This document shows positions 16,669-24,947 of a stretch of 34,499 bases of DNA, piece after piece. The notes beneath the pieces were generated by a model. The model was not told the origin of the DNA, searched no databases, and saw only the letters and a list, made by a program, of their open reading frames with translations. The translations under genes and the position numbers were made by a program. Source of the stretch: an uncultured Christiangramia sp. (lineage in GTDB: Bacteria > Bacteroidota > Bacteroidia > Flavobacteriales > Flavobacteriaceae); the NCBI RefSeq assembly GCF_913046405.1, contig NZ_CAJWRQ010000018.1, forward strand, positions 1-34,499. Reading direction: 5' to 3'. The stretch's first letter is position 1; each line of letters starts with the position of its first letter.

Positions 16669-16761
16669 TACCGGTTTGTTAAGGAACAATAGCTCCTATA
16701 AAGTCAAACCTATTGGACCTATTCTCTATCACATAAAATTCATGCTTATAAATTCCAATTA

Positions 16762-18552
16762 TTGAAATTCTCCGGATTTAAATCATGGTTGCGAAATGAG
16801 AGGTTTTTGAGTTACCTCAACAGTCTCTCCTTTTTCGCCAGTTGCATTGCATTGCTTGTAGCTCTATATGATCTAGGATTTAAACAGGAAGATCTTCAGG
16901 AAGCCCAGCTAAACAGTTTTTATTATGTAGTCTTATTGATAGGGATCGCTGCGATCCTGTGTCGGTATTTTGTTCTAAAGGTTAAGGTTCCTGCCAAGAT
17001 AAGGATCCTCGACGCTATCCTTGGAACGCTTATTCTCCTGCTAAGTATCGTGAAGACAGATGTTCTTATGGAGAATTTTCCGGGTTTGCAATTCCTCAAT
17101 AAGATGGCTTACATGTATTTCGCATCGCTCGTCTACTTCATACGAGAACTTGCCACCATCAATTTTAGATTTAATAAAGCATACCTAAATCCAGCTCAGC
17201 TATTTATAAGTAGTTTCCTGGGTATTATATTAGTCGGCACTGGTTTACTAATGTTGCCTAAGGCGACACATGAAGGAATCGGACTTCTGGATGCACTTTT
17301 CACTTCTACAAGCGCAGTATGTGTGACCGGTCTTATCGTTGTAGATACCGGTTCTTATTTCACTACTTTCGGGCAATCCATCCTTCTACTTTTAATGCAG
17401 TTAGGCGGACTCGGGGTCATGACCTTTGCCAGTTATTTTAGTTACTTTTTTCGTGGACAGACCAGTTTCGAGAATCAGCTTTTACTCAAAGATGCTACCA
17501 ATTCAGAACGTATAGGTGAAGTTTTCGGTGTACTTAAGAAAATTCTTTCCATCACTTTTATTACTGAATTGCTGGGAGCTGTTTTTATATATTTCAGCTT
17601 AAGCGAAAATGAATTGAGCCAGATTAGTGACCGCATATTCTTTTCGTTATTTCACGCAATAAGTGGCTTTTGTAATGCAGGATTCTCTACGCTTGAAAAC
17701 AGTCTTTATGAACCAATTTTCAGATTTAATTATCCGCTGCATCTGGTAATTGCCGTATTATTCATTCTTGGAGGGATTGGTTTTCCTATAGTTCTGAATA
17801 TTTATAAATATCTCAAATATACATTTTCAAATCTACTGCTTAAGCTCAATAATAAAAGGCCTTTACCTTACTCGCCATGGGTGATCAATCTCAATACACG
17901 AATCGTCATTGTTACCACGATAATCCTCTTAAGCGTGGGAACTTTAGGTTTCTATATTTTAGAATACAACAACACTTTGGCGGAACATAACTGGTTTGGG
18001 AAAATCGTCACTGCATTCTTTGGAGCTGCTACGCCGCGTACAGCCGGTTTTAATACTGTAGACATGCAGGCATTAAATGTAAGTACGCTTATGCTTATTT
18101 TTATGCTCATGTGGATTGGAGCCTCTCCTGCATCTACGGGTGGTGGAATAAAGACGAGCACTATCGCCATTGCCGCCTTAAATTTTGTTAGCCTTGGAAA
18201 AGGCAAGGATCGCATCGAGGTGTACAAAAGAGAAGTATCAAGTAATTCTATTCGCCGGGCATTTGCTATTATATCGCTTTCACTTATGGTGATTAGCATC
18301 GCTATATTCCTGATGACGATCTTCGAAAAAGATATAGCGATCATAGATATTGCATTTGAAGCATTTTCGGCTTATAGTACCGTGGGACTTTCCACAGGAA
18401 TTACTTCCAGCCTTTCATCTTCGTCTAAGATCGTTCTTATATTTACGATGTTTATAGGAAGAGTTAGCATGCTCACCCTTTTAATTGCTATGCTTCGGAA
18501 GGCTAAACACCTTAATTACAGAGTGCCTACAGATGAAATTTTAATAAACTAA
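16762..18552 (+). CDS. ktrB: KtrB/TrkH-type potassium channel subunit
   Basis: A 596-residue inner-membrane protein. Four selectivity-filter loops are visible: SAVCVTGL (184-191), GFCNAGFS (302-309), TPRTAGFN (424-431) and YSTVGLST (538-545), each with the key glycine. This is the potassium/sodium uptake core of the Trk/Ktr/HKT superfamily. About 140 residues precede the core and hold four further hydrophobic segments, so the protein is longer than KtrB of Bacillus (about 450). The start is a TTG at 16762; there is no in-frame ATG between it and the upstream stop at 16699, and the upstream ATG at 16742 is in another frame and soon stops. ktrA follows after 3 bp. Confidence 0.93.
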   Translation: MKFSGFKSWLRNERFLSYLNSLSFFASCIALLVALYDLGFKQEDLQEAQLNSFYYVVLLIGIAAILCRYFVLKVKVPAKIRILDAILGTLILLLSIVKTDVLMENFPGLQFLNKMAYMYFASLVYFIRELATINFRFNKAYLNPAQLFISSFLGIILVGTGLLMLPKATHEGIGLLDALFTSTSAVCVTGLIVVDTGSYFTTFGQSILLLLMQLGGLGVMTFASYFSYFFRGQTSFENQLLLKDATNSERIGEVFGVLKKILSITFITELLGAVFIYFSLSENELSQISDRIFFSLFHAISGFCNAGFSTLENSLYEPIFRFNYPLHLVIAVLFILGGIGFPIVLNIYKYLKYTFSNLLLKLNNKRPLPYSPWVINLNTRIVIVTTIILLSVGTLGFYILEYNNTLAEHNWFGKIVTAFFGAATPRTAGFNTVDMQALNVSTLMLIFMLMWIGASPASTGGGIKTSTIAIAALNFVSLGKGKDRIEVYKREVSSNSIRRAFAIISLSLMVISIAIFLMTIFEKDIAIIDIAFEAFSAYSTVGLSTGITSSLSSSSKIVLIFTMFIGRVSMLTLLIAMLRKAKHLNYRVPTDEILIN

Positions 18553-18555
18553 CAC

Positions 18556-19266
18556 ATGAAATATATCGTAATTGGTCTTGGAAACTTTGGATCGTCCATT
18601 GCAGAACAGCTTGCAGAAATGGGCAACGAAGTTATTGGTGTGGATATTAGTATGAGCAAGGTTGAAAGCATGAAGGAGAAAATTACTCATGCTATTAGTC
18701 TGGATGCAACAGATATGGAAGCCGTTAAGAATTTACCACTGAAGGATTGCGACGTGGTGATCGTTGGGATTGGAGAAGATAAAGGTGCCAATATCATGGC
18801 CGCCGCGCTTATGAAGCAAATGAAGGTGAAAAGAATTATAAGCCGCGCGATAGATCCACTACAGCGAACGGTATTGCAAACGATGGGTATTACAGAAATT
18901 ATTCATCCTGAAGAAGAAACTGCTCACCGCTGGGCACAAAGATTAAATCTTGAAGGTGTGGTAGATAGTTTTGAACTGGACAGTAATTTTAGCATTGTTG
19001 AGACTAAAATACCTGAAGAGTATCACGACAAAACTGTAAAGGAACTGGACATCAAGGGAGAATTCAATATTCTTATACTTACGACCATGAATGTTTCTGA
19101 AGGTAAAAACGAGCTTGGAACTCCAACTGAAAGAAACACCGTACAGGGAATTGTGCATGCAGATACCAAATTATATAAAGACGATATCATGGTGCTTTAT
19201 GGACACAATAAGGATATTCGTAAATTACTGGATCAACATAAAAAGTTTAAGGAAGCCCAGAATTAA
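18556..19266 (+). CDS. ktrA: KtrA/TrkA-type potassium uptake regulatory subunit
   Basis: A 236-residue cytoplasmic gating ring protein. The RCK N-domain (about 1-125) starts with the dinucleotide-binding YIVIGLGNFGSSIAEQL and acidic VIGVD at the end of the second strand. The TrkA-C domain (about 145-230) follows, with SIVETKIPEEYHDKTVKELD and a closing YKDDIMVLYGHNKDI. KtrA binds ATP/ADP or NAD and opens the KtrB channel. Spacing of 3 bp to ktrB makes them one operon. Its TAA overlaps the stop codon of the convergent csaA gene at a shared TTAA. Confidence 0.95.
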   Translation: MKYIVIGLGNFGSSIAEQLAEMGNEVIGVDISMSKVESMKEKITHAISLDATDMEAVKNLPLKDCDVVIVGIGEDKGANIMAAALMKQMKVKRIISRAIDPLQRTVLQTMGITEIIHPEEETAHRWAQRLNLEGVVDSFELDSNFSIVETKIPEEYHDKTVKELDIKGEFNILILTTMNVSEGKNELGTPTERNTVQGIVHADTKLYKDDIMVLYGHNKDIRKLLDQHKKFKEAQN

Positions 19267-19604
19267 GCAATCCTGAGTCCATTTGGTACTTTTTGATCTG
19301 GTGAGAGCAATACAACATCAGTTTCATCACTTACCACTCCCATCACTAGACATTCGCTTTTAAAACCGGCAATTCTTTTTACCGGGAAATTGACTACGGC
19401 GATCACCTGTCTACCGGGAAGTTCTTCTATCGTGTACCGCCTGGTGATCTGTGCAGATGTTCGCTTCGTACCAATTTCTTCTCCAAAATCTATCAGCATC
19501 TTATAGGCCGGCTTTCTAGCCTTCGGAAGTTCCTCAGCTTCCAGAATTGTTCCTACTCGCATATCAACTTTCTCGAAATCCTCCCAGCTAATTTCACTTA
19601 TCAT
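19263..19604 (-). CDS. csaA: CsaA-type tRNA-binding domain protein
   Basis: A 113-residue protein that is a single OB-fold tRNA-binding domain (EMAP/Arc1p/MetRS C-terminal type). Landmarks are WEDFEKVDMRVGTILEAEEL, ARKPAYKMLIDFGEEIGTKR, SAQIT, VIAVVNFPVKRIAGFKSEC and LVMGVVSD, ending in DQKVPNGLRIA. Length and motif order match CsaA, described as a chaperone-like, export-related, tRNA-binding dimer. It converges on ktrA with overlapping stop codons and diverges from the thioredoxin-like gene. No hairpin terminator separates it from ktrA. Confidence 0.93.
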   Translation of the reverse strand: MISEISWEDFEKVDMRVGTILEAEELPKARKPAYKMLIDFGEEIGTKRTSAQITRRYTIEELPGRQVIAVVNFPVKRIAGFKSECLVMGVVSDETDVVLLSPDQKVPNGLRIA

Positions 19605-19669
19605 ATTCAGAATTTAAAGATGGAAATATAGAGAATATTGAGCATTAATAATTAATTTTAAAGAAAAAG

Positions 19670-20227
19670 ATGTCACTTACATCCTCCAAAATGCTTCCGC
19701 TTGGAAGCGATGCTCCAGACTTTAAACTGATGGATACCCGAACCGGACATCTGCTGGATCTAAAAAATATCAAAGGCGAAAAAGGAACACTTATCATGTT
19801 TCTTTCAAATCACTGTCCTTTTGTAAAACATATTAACGGGGAAATTGTGAGACTCGCGAATGAATACAGGCAACTTGGCTTTGGCTTCGCGGGTATAAGT
19901 AGTAATGATCCCGAAAGTTACCCGGAAGATCATCCAGACCTGATGACAGAAGTTGCATCGAAAAATCAATATTCATTTCCTTATTTATTCGATGGCACTC
20001 AGGAGATCGCAAGAAAATACCAGGCAGCCTGCACTCCAGATTTTTTCCTTTTTGACGCTGAACTTAAATTGATATATCGTGGGCAACTGGATGACAGCAG
20101 ACCAAATAATGGTCTGCATTCCAACGGAAGAGACATCAGGGAAGCGATGGATGCGGTGTTGAATAATCGTAAGGTCAATAAAGATCAAAAGCCATCGATT
20201 GGTTGTAACATCAAATGGAACACTTAA
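19670..20227 (+). CDS. Thioredoxin-like / AhpC-TSA family protein
   Basis: A 185-residue cytoplasmic protein of the redoxin fold. Hallmarks: LPLGSDAPDFKLMDTRTG at the N-terminus, TLIMFLSNHCPFVKHINGEI in the active-site loop, FAGISSNDPESYPEDHPD, and the cis-Pro segment AACTPDFFLFDAELKLIYRG. The active-site loop has a single Cys49 (NHCPF) rather than CxxC; other cysteines are 121 and 179. Relatives are annotated as thioredoxin family or alkyl hydroperoxide reductase-like; the reaction is not known to me. The peroxiredoxin gene follows on the same strand after 96 bp with its own -7 box. Confidence 0.87.
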   Translation: MSLTSSKMLPLGSDAPDFKLMDTRTGHLLDLKNIKGEKGTLIMFLSNHCPFVKHINGEIVRLANEYRQLGFGFAGISSNDPESYPEDHPDLMTEVASKNQYSFPYLFDGTQEIARKYQAACTPDFFLFDAELKLIYRGQLDDSRPNNGLHSNGRDIREAMDAVLNNRKVNKDQKPSIGCNIKWNT

Positions 20228-20265
20228 TTTAACTTGATCTTTTCATTTGACTCCCTACAATTCTT

Positions 20266-20273
20266 TAAATTTG
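20266..20273 (+). promoter_or_regulatory. Candidate -7 box of the peroxiredoxin gene
   Basis: TAAATTTG matches TAnnTTTG. A TTTG at 20246-20249 is only 16 bp away, shorter than the usual 19-21. Confidence 0.35.
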
Positions 20274-20278
20274 AATAA

Positions 20279-20295
20279 CCTACTATTTCAGTAGG
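20279..20295 (+). promoter_or_regulatory. Small hairpin in the peroxiredoxin leader
   Basis: Perfect stem CCTACT / AGTAGG with a 5-nt loop, 28 nt before the ATG and just downstream of the -7 box, so it would lie at the very 5' end of the mRNA. No T-run follows, so it is not a typical terminator; an mRNA-stabilising or regulatory role is possible. Confidence 0.4.
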
Positions 20296-20323
20296 ATTTA
20301 ATAACAAAAAAAACAGATTGATT

Positions 20324-20968
20324 ATGAGTGATTTGAAATTAGGCGATATAGCACCAGATTTTACAGCAGATACATCTGAAGGGAAAATTAGTTTTCATGA
20401 ATTTCTAGGCGATAGCTGGGGAATCCTATTCTCTCACCCGGCAGATTATACTCCAGTTTGCACAACTGAATTGGGAGCTGCCGCGAATTATGCTGAAGAA
20501 TTCAAGAAAAGGGATGTAAAAGTACTGGCGCTTAGTGTTGACGGAGTAAAGTCTCACAAAGACTGGATTAAGGACATTAATGAAACTCAGAATACCACGG
20601 TGAACTTTCCGATCATAGCAGATGAGGATAAAAAGGTTTCAGATCTATACGGAATGATCCATCCAAAAGCTGACAACACACTTACCGTACGCTCGGTATT
20701 CGTGATCGCTCCAGATAAGTCCATTAAATTGACGCTTACGTACCCTGCGAGTACAGGTAGAAATTTTGAGGAATTACTAAGGGTAATTGACTCTTTACAA
20801 CTTACTGCTTACAATAAAGTAGCAACGCCAGCGAACTGGAAACAAGGTGATGATGTAGTAATTAGTCCATCGGTAAGCAATGAGGAGGCAGACAAAATGT
20901 TCCCAAAAGGCTACAAAACGCTAAAACCTTACCTGAGAACAACTGCACAACCGGAACTAAAAAAGTAA
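20324..20968 (+). CDS. 1-Cys peroxiredoxin (Prx6 type)
   Basis: A 214-residue cytoplasmic peroxidase reducing hydrogen peroxide and organic or lipid hydroperoxides. I use the ATG at 20324, since the alternative at 20318 is a TTG two codons upstream. The active-site loop HPADYTPVCTTELG holds peroxidatic Cys46 with the conserved Pro and Thr. It is the only cysteine, so there is no internal resolving partner. The C-terminal extension typical of Prx6 is present (YNKVATPANWKQGDDVVISP, PKGYKTLKPYLR). Length and motif order match the family. Confidence 0.95.
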   Translation: MSDLKLGDIAPDFTADTSEGKISFHEFLGDSWGILFSHPADYTPVCTTELGAAANYAEEFKKRDVKVLALSVDGVKSHKDWIKDINETQNTTVNFPIIADEDKKVSDLYGMIHPKADNTLTVRSVFVIAPDKSIKLTLTYPASTGRNFEELLRVIDSLQLTAYNKVATPANWKQGDDVVISPSVSNEEADKMFPKGYKTLKPYLRTTAQPELKK

Positions 20969-20988
20969 TATTTCGATTTATAAAATCT

Positions 20989-21020
20989 AAAAGGCTGGTT
21001 AATCCCAGCCTTTTCTTTTT
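20989..21020. terminator. Bidirectional terminator overlapping the DinB-type stop codon
   Basis: Perfect stem AAAAGGCTGG / CCAGCCTTTT with a 6-nt loop, then CTTTTTTT on the plus strand. It ends the peroxiredoxin transcript and contains the end of the convergent gene. Confidence 0.82.
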
Positions 21021-21547
21021 TTAAGTTCGATGATATGCTCCAGATGATGTTTCCCATGCCAGGCGTAATTAGCCAGACTTTGTTTTAAACTGTAACGAAA
21101 GCCAGATTCCGGATGTATAAAAGTTCTCTCGAAATCCTCTGTGCTCATATTCTCCAGCAAGATGATCCATTTCGCGTGCAGGGCTTTAAGGAATCCAAGG
21201 GATAACGTTACAGGTGTGAATTTTGAATCAGCCAGTTCTGCAAAACCTTTCTCATTGAATGCCTTAATAGTTGGCTCATCTTCAGTAAGCGCCCATTTAA
21301 AGCGCATAAATGCACTCATATGGCTATCGGCAATATGATGCACCAATTGCCGGATGTTCCAACCTTCAGGACGATAGACCATTTGTAATTGATCCTGGTC
21401 AAGATGTTCGACCTCCTCGATCAATGCCTGAGGCAATCTGGCCACTTCATCAATATAATTTCTTATGTTTTCCACGGAAACCTGTTCCGGAATTTCAAAT
21501 TCCCCGATAGGAAATTTCAAATTTTCAATCTCTTCTTCTGTACTCAT
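20999..21547 (-). CDS. DinB/YfiT family putative metal-dependent thiol transferase
   Basis: A 182-residue four-helix-bundle protein. The opening KFPIGEFEIPEQVSVENIRN and the Trp-rich RPEGWNIRQLVHHIADSHM match the YfiT branch of the DinB superfamily. The three metal ligands are present: His in VHHIADSH (70/71), His164 and His168 in YAWHGKHHLEHI. In Bacillus YfiT/BstA is a bacillithiol S-transferase; whether this protein uses bacillithiol is not visible here. It is a single gene flanked by terminators on both sides. Confidence 0.88.
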   Translation of the reverse strand: MSTEEEIENLKFPIGEFEIPEQVSVENIRNYIDEVARLPQALIEEVEHLDQDQLQMVYRPEGWNIRQLVHHIADSHMSAFMRFKWALTEDEPTIKAFNEKGFAELADSKFTPVTLSLGFLKALHAKWIILLENMSTEDFERTFIHPESGFRYSLKQSLANYAWHGKHHLEHIIELKKRKGWD

Positions 21548-21559
21548 ATCTAAAAATAG

Positions 21560-21587
21560 AAAACGCCCTGAAGAATCAGGGCGTTTT
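21560..21587 (-). terminator. Terminator of the cyclophilin-FKBP gene
   Basis: Perfect 12-bp stem AAAACGCCCTGA / TCAGGGCGTTTT with a 4-nt loop, 21 bp beyond the stop codon; T-rich sequence follows on the minus strand. Confidence 0.82.
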
Positions 21588-21608
21588 TAAGAAATATATA
21601 AGTCTATA

Positions 21609-22541
21609 TTATTTTACATCCATCAATTCCACATCGAAAATAAGCACAGCATTTGGTGGAATTACACCACCTGCACCACGCTCTCCGTAAGCAAGGTCTG
21701 ATGGGATCACCATTCTTGCCTTATCTCCAACCTGTAGTAATTGTATACCTTCATCCCATCCCGGGATCACATGGCCTACACCTACTGGAAATTCCAAAGG
21801 CTGATTTCTTTTGTAAGAAGAATCGAAAACAGTACCATCAGCTAACTGACCTTTATAGTGTACCGATACGTTCTTACCTTTTTCAGCTTGTACGCCATCA
21901 CCCTTCTGGATGATCTGGTATCGCAAACCACTTTCTGTAGATTTAAAACCTGCAGCAAGCTTGTCAACTTCAGCGGCAGCTTTCTTCTTTGCTTCAGCTT
22001 CTTTTTCCTGCTTTTGAGCGGTGAATGAATTGAATGCTTCAGCTGCGTCGAATGCTTCAGCTTCTGCACCAATTCTTACGATCTCCAACTTTTCGATCGT
22101 ATCGTTTTGTTGAATCTTGTCTACTACATCCTGTCCTTCAACTACACTTCCGAAGACTGTATGTTTACCGTCTAACCATGGCGTTTCTACGTGAGTGATA
22201 AAAAACTGACTTCCATTAGTACCCGGTCCGGCATTGGCCATTGATAATTTTCCTGGAGCGTCATGTCTTAGATCGGCATGGATCTCATCATCGAAATTGT
22301 AACCAGGTCCTCCAGCTCCGGTTCCCTGAGGATCTCCTCCCTGAACCATAAAATCTGGAATCACTCGGTGAAATTTGAGTCCGTCGTAATAAGGAACTCC
22401 CTTATCTTTCGGGTCATTTTCTATCTTCCCTTCTGCAAGACCTACAAAGTTCCCTACAGTTCCAGGTGTTTTTTGAAATTCCAGTTCAGCCAGGATCTCT
22501 CCTTTAGAAGTATGGAATTTTGCGTATAATCCGTCGTTCAT
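21609..22541 (-). CDS. Dual-family immunophilin: cyclophilin-FKBP fusion prolyl isomerase
   Basis: A 310-residue protein with two unrelated peptidyl-prolyl isomerase domains. Residues about 3-158 form a cyclophilin ([19 protein letters not shown] with catalytic Arg59, [25 protein letters not shown]). Residues about 160-200 form a Lys/Glu/Ala-rich helical linker. Residues 205-310 form an FKBP domain ([49 protein letters not shown]). There is no signal peptide, so it acts in the cytoplasm, probably in protein folding. Such cyclophilin-FKBP fusions are known from flavobacteria and, in other arrangement, from Toxoplasma. It is a single gene with its own terminator. Confidence 0.95.
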   Translation of the reverse strand: MNDGLYAKFHTSKGEILAELEFQKTPGTVGNFVGLAEGKIENDPKDKGVPYYDGLKFHRVIPDFMVQGGDPQGTGAGGPGYNFDDEIHADLRHDAPGKLSMANAGPGTNGSQFFITHVETPWLDGKHTVFGSVVEGQDVVDKIQQNDTIEKLEIVRIGAEAEAFDAAEAFNSFTAQKQEKEAEAKKKAAAEVDKLAAGFKSTESGLRYQIIQKGDGVQAEKGKNVSVHYKGQLADGTVFDSSYKRNQPLEFPVGVGHVIPGWDEGIQLLQVGDKARMVIPSDLAYGERGAGGVIPPNAVLIFDVELMDVK

Positions 22542-22563
22542 TATTTTAATTTTTAATAAGCTA

Positions 22564-22571
22564 CAAAGATA
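22564..22571 (-). promoter_or_regulatory. Candidate -7 box of the cyclophilin-FKBP gene
   Basis: TATCTTTG on the minus strand, 22 bp before the start codon; it fits TAnnTTTG but no TTTG is seen at -33, which would fall inside the end of the amidohydrolase gene. Confidence 0.35.
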
Positions 22572-22577
22572 ATTGCT

Positions 22578-24206
22578 TTAGTTCTTATAGACCTGCTCCC
22601 CTGCTACAAAAGTTGAGATCACTTTGGTCTCTGGCACTTTGTCGATCTCTACTTTCATTAGATCACGATCCAGGATCACAAAATCTGCAAATTTACCTGC
22701 TTCAATACTCCCTTTTTCTTGCTCTTCAAAATTGGAATATGCCGCCCAGATGGTCATTCCACGCAAGGTCTGTTCTCTACTTAAGGCTTCTTCTCTCATA
22801 AACCCGCCTTCAGGAAAGTTTTTGGTATCCTGCCTGTCTACGGCTGCGTAGAATGTAAGAAATGGATTAACCTGTTCTACAGGAAAATCTGTTCCAAGAG
22901 CTACCATTCCCGCCTGATTTAAAAGTTTTTTATAGGCATAAGCGCCTTTGATCCTTTCTTCCCCAAGTCTTTCTTCAGCCCAGTACATATCGCTGGTTGC
23001 ATGCGTGGGTTGGATGGATGGGAGGATATTTTTACTGAAATATTTGAAATCATCTGCATCGATCACCTGCGAATGCTCCACTCTCCATCTTCTATCTTCG
23101 GAATCACTTAAAAGTGAATCATAGGTTTTAAGAACCATATAATTAGCAGAATCACCAATGGCATGCGTATTCATCTGAAAACCAGTCTTCGCGATACGTT
23201 CGGCAGTAGCTTTAAATTCTGAAACCGGAGAAAGCAATGCACCATAATGATCATCACGATCTGAATAAGGTTCTTTCAATGCTGCTCCACGAGAACCAAG
23301 GGCTCCATCTCCGTAGAATTTCACTGAACGTACGTTGAGCAGATCAGTTTTATAAGGTCCTTTTGCAAGATAATAATCAAGATTCTTATCGCTGTTACTT
23401 AGCATCGCATACAAGCGAATTTTCAATTCTCCAGTATTATTTAAACTATCAATAAGCTCAATTACCCGCTTGTCCAGTCCTGCATCATCTACCGTGGTTA
23501 ATCCATAAGAAAATGAGATTTCCTGAGCAGCCAGTAAGGCTTTCTTCTGTGTTTCAATGTCTGTGCGGTCTGTGATCTCTTCGATAAGCATCATTGGATT
23601 ATCAACAAGAATCCCGGTTAGTTTCCCGTTTTTTTGCTCAATATCCCCACCATCAAATTCTGTATTCGTAGTAATACCCGCCTTATCAAGAGCAGCCTGG
23701 TTTACCAGCATCGCATGACCATCTATCCTGGTAATTGCTATTGGCGTATCAGGAAATAATTGATCAAGGGTGTCTTTTACAGGAAATTCCTTTACTTCCC
23801 AGTCATTTTGATCCCATCCACGACCTACGATAAATTCTGTTTTATTTCTTTTCTGGAATTCTTCGATTCTTGTAACAACTTCAGCAAAGCTTTTAGTCTC
23901 GGTAAGATCCACTCGCTGTTGCTGCATTCCAAGACCGTAGAAATGTGCATGAGCATCGATAAGACCTGGATATATCGATTTTCCTTTAGCATCTAATTCT
24001 TCAGAAAAATCGAATTCTTCTCTAAGAGATGCTTCAGTTCCAACTTTAAGGAACTTACCATCTTTGACTGCAAAAGCTTCCGTAGTATTAAATTCAGAAT
24101 CGACGGTATAAACTACGCCATTGAACACTAAAAGATCTGCCTCCTGTTTCTGTGCTACGCTTGAAAACGTAAGAAAAATGGCAAAAACCAGTAATAATCT
24201 TCTCAT
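22578..24206 (-). CDS. Exported amidohydrolase, YtcJ-like (Amidohydro_3)
   Basis: A 542-residue metal-dependent hydrolase with a signal peptide (MRRLLLVFAIFLTFSSVAQ). Metal-site motifs of the amidohydrolase superfamily: LIDAHAHFYG with His86 and His88, MNTHAIGDSANYMVLK, WRVEHSQVI and ALGTDFPVEQVNPFLTFYAA with the final Asp. The N-terminal small beta domain (LLVFNGVVYTVD) and C-terminal GKFADFVILDRDLMKV complete the fold. These enzymes cleave amide or urea-like bonds of small molecules; the substrate here is unknown. The gene stands alone, with the cyclophilin-FKBP gene 36 bp downstream on the same strand. Confidence 0.9.
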   Translation of the reverse strand: MRRLLLVFAIFLTFSSVAQKQEADLLVFNGVVYTVDSEFNTTEAFAVKDGKFLKVGTEASLREEFDFSEELDAKGKSIYPGLIDAHAHFYGLGMQQQRVDLTETKSFAEVVTRIEEFQKRNKTEFIVGRGWDQNDWEVKEFPVKDTLDQLFPDTPIAITRIDGHAMLVNQAALDKAGITTNTEFDGGDIEQKNGKLTGILVDNPMMLIEEITDRTDIETQKKALLAAQEISFSYGLTTVDDAGLDKRVIELIDSLNNTGELKIRLYAMLSNSDKNLDYYLAKGPYKTDLLNVRSVKFYGDGALGSRGAALKEPYSDRDDHYGALLSPVSEFKATAERIAKTGFQMNTHAIGDSANYMVLKTYDSLLSDSEDRRWRVEHSQVIDADDFKYFSKNILPSIQPTHATSDMYWAEERLGEERIKGAYAYKKLLNQAGMVALGTDFPVEQVNPFLTFYAAVDRQDTKNFPEGGFMREEALSREQTLRGMTIWAAYSNFEEQEKGSIEAGKFADFVILDRDLMKVEIDKVPETKVISTFVAGEQVYKN

Positions 24207-24328
24207 ATTTTAAATTTTCAACTAAAATAATCAAAGAAGTATAAGCTTGAAGTGTAATTCACGGAAAATTAAGGAAATGCGAGTAGCGGCACGCAACCAA
24301 ATATATAAATCTGTATCTTCATAATACC

Positions 24329-24898
24329 ATGATGAAATTAAGCACATTTAGCTGGTCACTTGTTTTTCTTTGCGCAGGTTTCTGCTGTCCCGGAGAGGAT
24401 GATTATATCGAACCCCCCACCTACTCTATAGAAGCACCTGAACTTATTGAAATTAAAGATTCAAGTACAAGCTATGCATTGAACGATACGATATGGATCA
24501 AAACTGAAGTTCCCGTGAATCTGGAACATAATGGTGAGGTACTTAATATTTCTGAAGTAGCTGGAAATTCAGATAGGTTGTATGCCTACCTGGACCTGTA
24601 CCAGCAAACAGGATTCGAGAATCCTACGCTACTGAGTCTGAGCCCAGATGAAGTAATCAGTCGTGAAGGGGAAGTTTCTACCAGTAGTGCGCTCATTGCT
24701 ACCGCTTTTTTAAACGGACAGAACTTTCAAAGTGAATTTGGTATCGTTCTAAAACAGCCTGGAGAGTTTTTTGTTAGCAGTTACTATCAGCAACCTCTCA
24801 ACCTTTATGTAGATAGCAATAACGGAGTACTGGTTTATCTACTTACTACTTTCAAAAATTCAGATGAACCCGATCTATTTAGATTTACTGTAGAATAA
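24329..24898 (+). CDS. Hypothetical exported protein, possible lipoprotein
   Basis: A 189-residue protein I do not recognise. A hydrophobic N-terminal segment (FSWSLVFLCAGFCC) is followed by PGEDDY. The cysteines at 15, 19 and 20 suggest a lipoprotein, but none sits in a textbook lipobox. The mature part is beta-rich, with ALNDTIWIKTEVPVNL and a C-terminal LVYLLTTFKN...RFTVE pattern; similar small flavobacterial proteins exist. The start may be the first or second of two tandem ATGs (24329 or 24332). A weak -7 box (TAAATCTG, 24306-24313) lies 15 bp upstream. It is divergent from the amidohydrolase gene and closes with a shared terminator. Confidence 0.8.
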   Translation: MMKLSTFSWSLVFLCAGFCCPGEDDYIEPPTYSIEAPELIEIKDSSTSYALNDTIWIKTEVPVNLEHNGEVLNISEVAGNSDRLYAYLDLYQQTGFENPTLLSLSPDEVISREGEVSTSSALIATAFLNGQNFQSEFGIVLKQPGEFFVSSYYQQPLNLYVDSNNGVLVYLLTTFKNSDEPDLFRFTVE

Positions 24899-24900
24899 AA

Positions 24901-24924
24901 AAAGGAACCTATTCAGGTTCCTTT
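24901..24924. terminator. Bidirectional terminator
   Basis: Perfect 10-bp stem AAAGGAACCT / AGGTTCCTTT with a 4-nt loop, between the convergent hypothetical gene and the beta-barrel gene. Confidence 0.82.
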
Positions 24925-24947
24925 GAATTTTATAGTGGATGTAATAA

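Noticed and set aside
16669-16761. c-di-AMP (ydaO) riboswitch before ktrB
   Set aside because: The leader is too short and lacks the conserved core segments of that class.
17952-18344. 130-codon open frame antisense to ktrB
   Set aside because: Mirror of a well-conserved membrane gene, with no recognisable motif.
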